Of a stretch of DNA of 64,000 nt, positions 59,434-64,000 are shown one piece after another. The stretch comes from Diogma glabrata. Its lineage: Eukaryota > Arthropoda > Insecta > Diptera > Cylindrotomidae. How positions within the stretch are numbered: position 1 is the first letter of the stretch; each line of letters starts with the position of its first letter. The notes beneath the pieces were generated by a model. The model was not told the origin of the DNA and ran no database searches. It worked only from the letters and a program-made list of their open reading frames with translations. The translations under genes and the position numbers were made by a program. The stretch is taken from positions 148,879,197-148,943,196 of the forward strand of contig OY856188.1 of assembly GCA_963693315.1 (NCBI GenBank). The letters are read 5' to 3'.

Positions 59434-59775
59434 CCCTTCGCTTCCTAGTAGTTCAGGTAAAACTCGTTTGTTGTTGAATGAAATAAACATTCGAGTAGTA
59501 AGGGATTGAAATTGATGGTGAACTTAGTGAAAGTACAGCAAAAGTGAGATTTGTGAAATAAAAAGCATAGATTGAAGAAAAAGTGTCAAAATATCTAGTT
59601 AATTTTATCAAGTAAAATACCTAAAAAACGAGTGAAATTGTAGTGTTTAGTGTTTGCCAATGAAATAATTTAAATAATCCAAAAAATTTAAGGAAAGTAA
59701 ATTAACAGTTTTGCATTAAAGATGTCTGTCTATAAAGGTAAAATTTGTTTGTTTATAATTTTGATTTTTAATTTT
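59434..59775. other. Stretch with a possible tiny start exon
   Basis: At 59,721 'attaaag' is followed by ATG, a few codons (SVYK), and 'ggtaaaat', which could be a minimal first coding exon. Nothing downstream supports it, so I do not call a gene. Confidence 0.25.
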
Positions 59776-60420
59776 GGAAAAAATATAAATATATTTAATT
59801 GTATATTATAACATAATCTAACTAATTGTGTACACTAAAGTTATGAAAATATTTGATAAATTCAATAAAATAAAATGTCAAAAGTTAACAAACATGTTCG
59901 TTATTTTAACAGTCTGGCTGTGGTTTTGTTCGTAATAATCAACAAACATGTCTATAAAATTTACAAACTGTCCATTAAAAATTGTTGGTAAAATAAATTC
60001 AACTGACATCGATTTGTTGAATTCAACAAACAATTTATAGAGTGAAAATCAACAGAAATGTATGTTGAAGGTGATTTCTGAAAATTTTACAAACAATTTG
60101 GAAAAAATATAAATATATTTAATAGTATATTATAACATAATCTAACTAATTGTGTACACTAAAGTTATGAAAATATTTGATAAATTCAATAAAATAAAAT
60201 GTCAAAAGTTAACAAACATGTTCATTATTTTAACAGTCTGGCTGTGGTTTTGTTCGTAATAATCAACAAACATGTCTATAAAATTTACAAACTGTCCATT
60301 AAAAATTGTTGGTAAAATAAATTCAACTGACATCGATTTGTTGAATTCAACAAACAATTTATAGAGTGAAAATCAACAGAAATGTATGTTGAAGGTGATT
60401 TCTGAAAATTTTACAAACAT
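59776..60420 (+). repeat. 324-bp tandem duplication
   Basis: 59,776-60,099 is repeated almost perfectly at 60,100-60,420 (differences noticed: 'ttaattgta' versus 'ttaatagta', 'gttcgttatt' versus 'gttcattatt'). The unit holds several 'aacaaacatg' words in both orientations and 'gttgaattcaac'. It ends in 'tttttttcagtgta', the same right end as the mariner MITE at 3,636, so it may derive from a related MITE. Confidence 0.93.
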
Positions 60421-60905
60421 TTTTTTCAGTGTATTGAACTTTAAAACTAGGTCGCATCAATCAATCTTCGCATGTTTTTCTGAAGACTCTTCCAATAAAA
60501 CACCACAAGTAAACCATAAATTAAACACATAGAAAAGCATTTAAATCACACGAAACATCTCCATCAACAAATCAAATCAAACAGTTTCTTTGAAGATTTA
60601 AGAAATTGCAATAAAAAATGTTCTTGAGTTTTATTTCGTGTCATGCATGCGATAATAATAACACAAACAAATTGAAACAAACAAAACAAACAATATGAAT
60701 TCAATAAGTAAGTTAAGTAAAATACATAATTATAGTATATTGCACTACCATATAGTTGTATGCGTTTTCCAAACAAGAGTGTATCGCGTTTGGAAATCAC
60801 TCGCGTTTGGAAAAACAGTTTGCGCTATACTCTATAGTTGGTAATTAATACATACTAACAAAATATATCATTTTCGGGAAATATTTATTATTATTCCTAA
60901 TATTA
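60421..60905. other. AT-rich stretch, no gene seen
   Basis: 60,765-60,830 contains 'gcgttt(t/g)' words in a small cluster ('tgcgttttccaaac', 'cgcgtttggaaa' twice). No coding frame. Confidence 0.35.
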
Positions 60906-60907
60906 CT

Positions 60908-60990
60908 CTAGTGTGTTGAGTAGTCGAGTTGTAGCACGCTGGACTTCGAACTCGGAGAAACCGGGTTCGAATTCCCGATTTAGTTCAAAG
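60908..60990 (+). ncRNA. tRNA-like sequence, probably a SINE head or decayed tRNA
   Basis: Contains an A-box-like 'tagtcgagttgtagcacgct', a degenerate anticodon arm around 'cttcgaa', and a near-perfect B box 'gggttcgaattccc'. The T-loop has one extra T, the anticodon stem has mismatches, and the acceptor ends do not pair well, so it is unlikely to be a working tRNA. A tRNA-derived SINE is the best reading. No second copy is in the window. Confidence 0.45.
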
Positions 60991-61095
60991 TGTTTTTAAG
61001 CAAAAACATTAACAACAAACATTAACACACCGGTTTTACAATTAACCGATAGTCAAGTAATATAGTTGATAAATTGGAAAAAAAACTATGGGCTG

Positions 61096-61264
61096 CCCTG
61101 GCAAAAATTCTTGTAGGAATTTTTGTTAGGATCTTACATGAACTTTAAAAGATCCTATGTGAATCTTGTATGATCTTGTAAACTTCTTGTCCCAATTCTC
61201 TACAAGAAATGATCATGGTCATTTATGTTCCTATATAATTTTCCTACAAGAATTTTTGCCAGGG
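61096..61264. mobile_element. MITE with about 23-bp terminal inverted repeats
   Basis: The left end 'ccctggcaaaaattcttgta' and the right end 'tacaagaatttttgccaggg' are perfect inverses over about 20-23 bp. The interior (about 120 bp) contains further 'agatcct' and 'cttgta' words in both orientations. No coding capacity. I could not identify a target duplication, so the superfamily is open. Confidence 0.8.
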
Positions 61265-61485
61265 TGATCACACCCATATAAAACTAATCGATTGAATTCT
61301 TCAGTCTTCAACGTCTTCAACGTCTTCAATGTCTTCAGTGAAACTCGACAATAAAATTGAGTGAATTGATGAAATTAATACAGGCGAAGAGGACACTTGT
61401 TGACAGCCTACGTTTCTATATGGAACATAACGGCACAAAAAAACAAAATTACAATATCTAATATATTATTTTTGTATATAAAGCA

Positions 61486-61899
61486 AATAATAGGAAATAA
61501 TTATTTGTGTATTAAATTTCGTTTTTCACCGTAAAACTAGTAAAAAATAAACACAAATAAATAACTAATGTCAGTTACAACTGACAGTTCTATTTCGTAT
61601 TTTTTTTATCAACGACAACTTAAAATAAAATTACAATAGAGTATTATTTGGTCCGATCTCTACAACTTTTTTGGGCGGTAAAACCTTTGAGGAATAATAG
61701 GAAATAATTATTTGTGTATTAAAATTCGTTTTTCACCGTAAAACTAGTAAAAAATAAACACAAATAAATAACTAATGTCAGTTACAACTGACAGTTCTAT
61801 TTCGTATTTTTTTTATCAACGACAACTTAAAATAAAATTACAATAGAGTATTATTTGGTCCGATCTCTACAACTTTTTTGGGCGGTAAAACCTTTGAGT
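61486..61899 (+). repeat. 207-bp tandem duplication
   Basis: 61,486-61,692 and 61,693-61,899 are the same sequence with about one difference ('attaaatttcg' versus 'attaaaattcg'). Each unit holds the short palindrome 'tgtcagttacaactgaca'. Recent, by its near identity. Confidence 0.93.
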
Positions 61900-62103
61900 C
61901 AAAAATCAAGGTCAGATCAGTTTTTAAATACTAAAGATCAGAAGCTTTTTTTAGCTTGTAATCATGAGACTATAGCTGTTCTTGTGGAGAGTAAAGTGGA
62001 GCAGAACGGTGTAGAGCAGTATAGAGTAGAGTAGTTAGCGGCTGGAGGCTTGCATATCGACGCTGTAGTTAAGTTGACTATGTATATTCATTGCTGCTCC
62101 TGC
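61900..62103. other. Short spacer
   Basis: Contains a purine-rich 'gtggagcagaacggtgtaga', then 'gcagtatagagtagagtag'. No gene. Confidence 0.35.
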
Positions 62104-62625
62104 TGTAACTTTAATACAATTTAAATTTAAAAACCAGTTGAACGTTGATCTTCGTAACAAATAAAATAGCTTTCTTTTATTTTCCCGTTCCTTTTAATCA
62201 GATCATACAATAAGCCACCAATGTAAATCCATTCACTATTTTTATGCGTTTTGGTATTATTAAAACAATTACTTTGAGTTATTTTGAAATAAAAAAATTT
62301 TAATTGTAATTTTTATAACTCCTTATATAATATTTCACAGAGAGCGTCTTGTTTTAGAAACTGCATAGAATATTTGTATTTTACACTACCAAAAACGTTG
62401 TGGTTTTTAAACAATTCTTATTATTGTTATCCAAAGAAAATAATAGTATATAGATATAAAAATATATTTAGGAAACTTTCATTTTTCAGAACAAAAACTA
62501 AAAACCTTTTTCATTAACGAAAAATTAGAACTCTAAAGCTATTTTGTTTTTTTAATAATTTTTAACGATAAAAACATCGCCTACTAAAAATTGAAAAATG
62601 TTTAATTTAAATGTTCGCCACAACA
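62104..62625 (-). repeat. Probable LTR (522 bp), 3' LTR of a minus-strand element
   Basis: It starts 'tgtaactttaatac' and ends 'gttcgccacaaca' on the plus strand, giving TGT...ACA. The next bases inward are 'ctccccccc', which on the minus strand is a G-run polypurine tract directly abutting the LTR. The partner LTR is outside the window. It is not supported by any pol homology inside. Confidence 0.45.
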
Positions 62626-64000
62626 CTCCCCCCCTAGTGCCATCGAAGATGGAACGATAAAAGTAGCTGGCAAGAGTTGGAAAGAGGAGAAGGGAAGAGT
62701 TTTTTGAATGCTCGAGTATTGTAGCGAAAAAGAGAAAGTTTGAAGGTGTCCGAAGAAGTAAGTGGACAGTTGTCTGTACAAGACAGTGTTTATTTTGTGC
62801 GACTGAGAAATAGTGGCGAAAATTGAGTCGTGCCATCTTCAGATGTGACCTAAAGTAAGGTATTATCTGTCGATGCTCGATCATATGAAGGTTAGAAGAA
62901 ATTGTGTTAGGAGAGAGTTAAAAACTAATGTGTTAAGAGAGATTGTGTTAAGTGGCAGTGTTATCTAGTAATCGATACCATTTGATGGAAAAAAAAAATT
63001 ATGGGTCTTACAAATTGGAGTTCTGCAAAAAAAGAAAAAAGAAACGAAACGAACAATTATGGAGTTATGGTAACACGAGTGGAGATATAGGTCTGACAGA
63101 GCTGAGTTGCCTGAGACCAATATATGTGGAAATGCGTACCATAGGTTAAAAGGTTCGTTTAAAATACGAGAAGCAGAAAAGTAACGTCGGTGATGCTGAA
63201 TGTCTGACAGATCAAAGTTGACTGAGACAATACTAGCATGTACAAACTTGATCATTAATTCATTTTTCGAAAAGTAGCTGTTAAAAGCAAGAATAAGCAG
63301 AAATTTAGCGTAAGCAAAGGAGTGCATATGGTAACACAAGTTTGGTAAAGTCTGACAGTACAAAGTTGACTGAGACCAATGTTTACCTTGGAGATGTGTA
63401 CCATAGAAAAAGATCGCTTTAAGAAGAAATATCTGATTAACGACGAAATGTCGTTTTAAATATCCATAAGAACCATACCTGTTCGTCAACAGATAAATGG
63501 TTAACGTCAGAAGATGTTCATGTTGTTAAAACATATGGGTAACGTTGGGGATATTCCTTTAAGATCAGATATTTGGAGTTTCTGCTTAATTATATGAAAC
63601 CTGATTTTTATATCCATATGGACCATACCTGTTTTGTCAACAGATAGAAGGTTAACGTTAGGAGATGTTCATGTTATGGTAACATATGGGTAACGTTAGG
63701 GATAGAAATTAAAAATCAGAAAATTCGATAAGTTTGTTTCGGCCCAAAAGTTAAGGAGAGTGGAGTTGGTCTTACGAAGGAAAGAATTGTGAAGCTTCGG
63801 CCCATGATATCGATTATTAAACAAAACGACAAATTCAAAAAAATAGTCGCACTAGCAAGAGTTGACGTGGCTTGAAAGCCGAAAAATAAGAATTTGGAGA
63901 AAAAAGAAGAATGTGACGCTAGGAGAAAATGTTTGGCACTGTAAAACGAAAAAAATATAAAATATGCACATGTATTTATAAAAATAAAAATATTTGTTCC
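62626..64000 (-). mobile_element. Non-coding interior of the putative LTR element (LARD/TRIM-like?)
   Basis: No retroviral-type domain is visible on either strand. It holds degenerate internal repeats: 'aagttgactgagac' words at about 63,215 and 63,363 ('gagttgcctgagacc' at 63,104); and 'accatacctgtt', 'caacagata', 'gttaacgt(c/t)a', 'agatgttcatgtt', 'catatgggtaacgtt' at 63,470-63,545, repeated at 63,626-63,697. Frames of 110 and 174 codons on the minus strand have no features I recognise. The element is incomplete at the window edge. Confidence 0.35.

Noticed and set aside
60908..60990. Functional tRNA-Arg (TCG-like anticodon)
   Set aside because: The T-loop has an additional base, the anticodon stem is mismatched and the acceptor strands do not pair; it is kept only as a tRNA-like/SINE sequence.
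62552..63489. Minus-strand frames of 110 and 174 codons as retrotransposon proteins
   Set aside because: No RNase H, RT, integrase or Gag motif is visible, and the sequence consists of degenerate internal repeats.

Overview
The window reads as a TE-rich insect nuclear genome, probably a fly (Diptera). The evidence is its high AT content, three spliced introns of 57-66 nt, and the mix of BEL/Pao, Ty3/gypsy, hAT, Helitron and several non-LTR (LINE) elements. I see no bacterial operon, rRNA or CRISPR structure. Only one host gene can be supported with confidence: ALG12, the GT22-family mannosyltransferase of the ER lipid-linked oligosaccharide pathway, on the minus strand. I read it as seven exons scattered over 28,217-55,229. 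Two giant introns (about 12.6 and 12.0 kb) hold most of the central part of the window.

Layout. 1-11,325: a complex repeat family (R1, partly a foldback) split by a 7.4-kb hAT element with a perfect 8-bp target duplication. The element carries a decayed transposase, a nested mariner-type MITE, a nested R-A repeat, and a 77-bp subterminal satellite organised as a 7-monomer higher-order repeat. 11,326-18,062: the 3' part of a degraded BEL/Pao element. Nested in it (13,321-17,639) is a structurally complete Ty3/gypsy element whose two LTRs look identical but whose single ORF fuses Gag directly to integrase, with protease, RT and RNase H missing. 18,063-28,200: a LINE tail, a 330-bp tandem repeat, a (TA)n tract, hairpins, and a near-perfect 1-kb inverted repeat around a 1.9-kb loop.

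28,217-55,229: ALG12. Intron 5 (29,627-42,192) contains a LINE split by a second, fairly intact LINE, a Helitron 3' end and an RTE-like LINE. Intron 2 (42,955-54,906) contains fragments of at least four LINEs plus several interspersed repeats. 55,230-64,000: the flank upstream of ALG12, with another copy of the split LINE, a minisatellite, two long tandem duplications (324 and 207 bp), a tRNA-like/SINE head, a small MITE, and a probable solitary-in-window LTR with a non-coding internal region running off the end.

The most unusual items are the Gag-integrase element with a duplicated fusion junction, the hAT subterminal higher-order repeat, and a probable GC-AG intron in ALG12. All coordinates and splice sites were read by eye. 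Homology statements are recognition of protein motifs, not search results.
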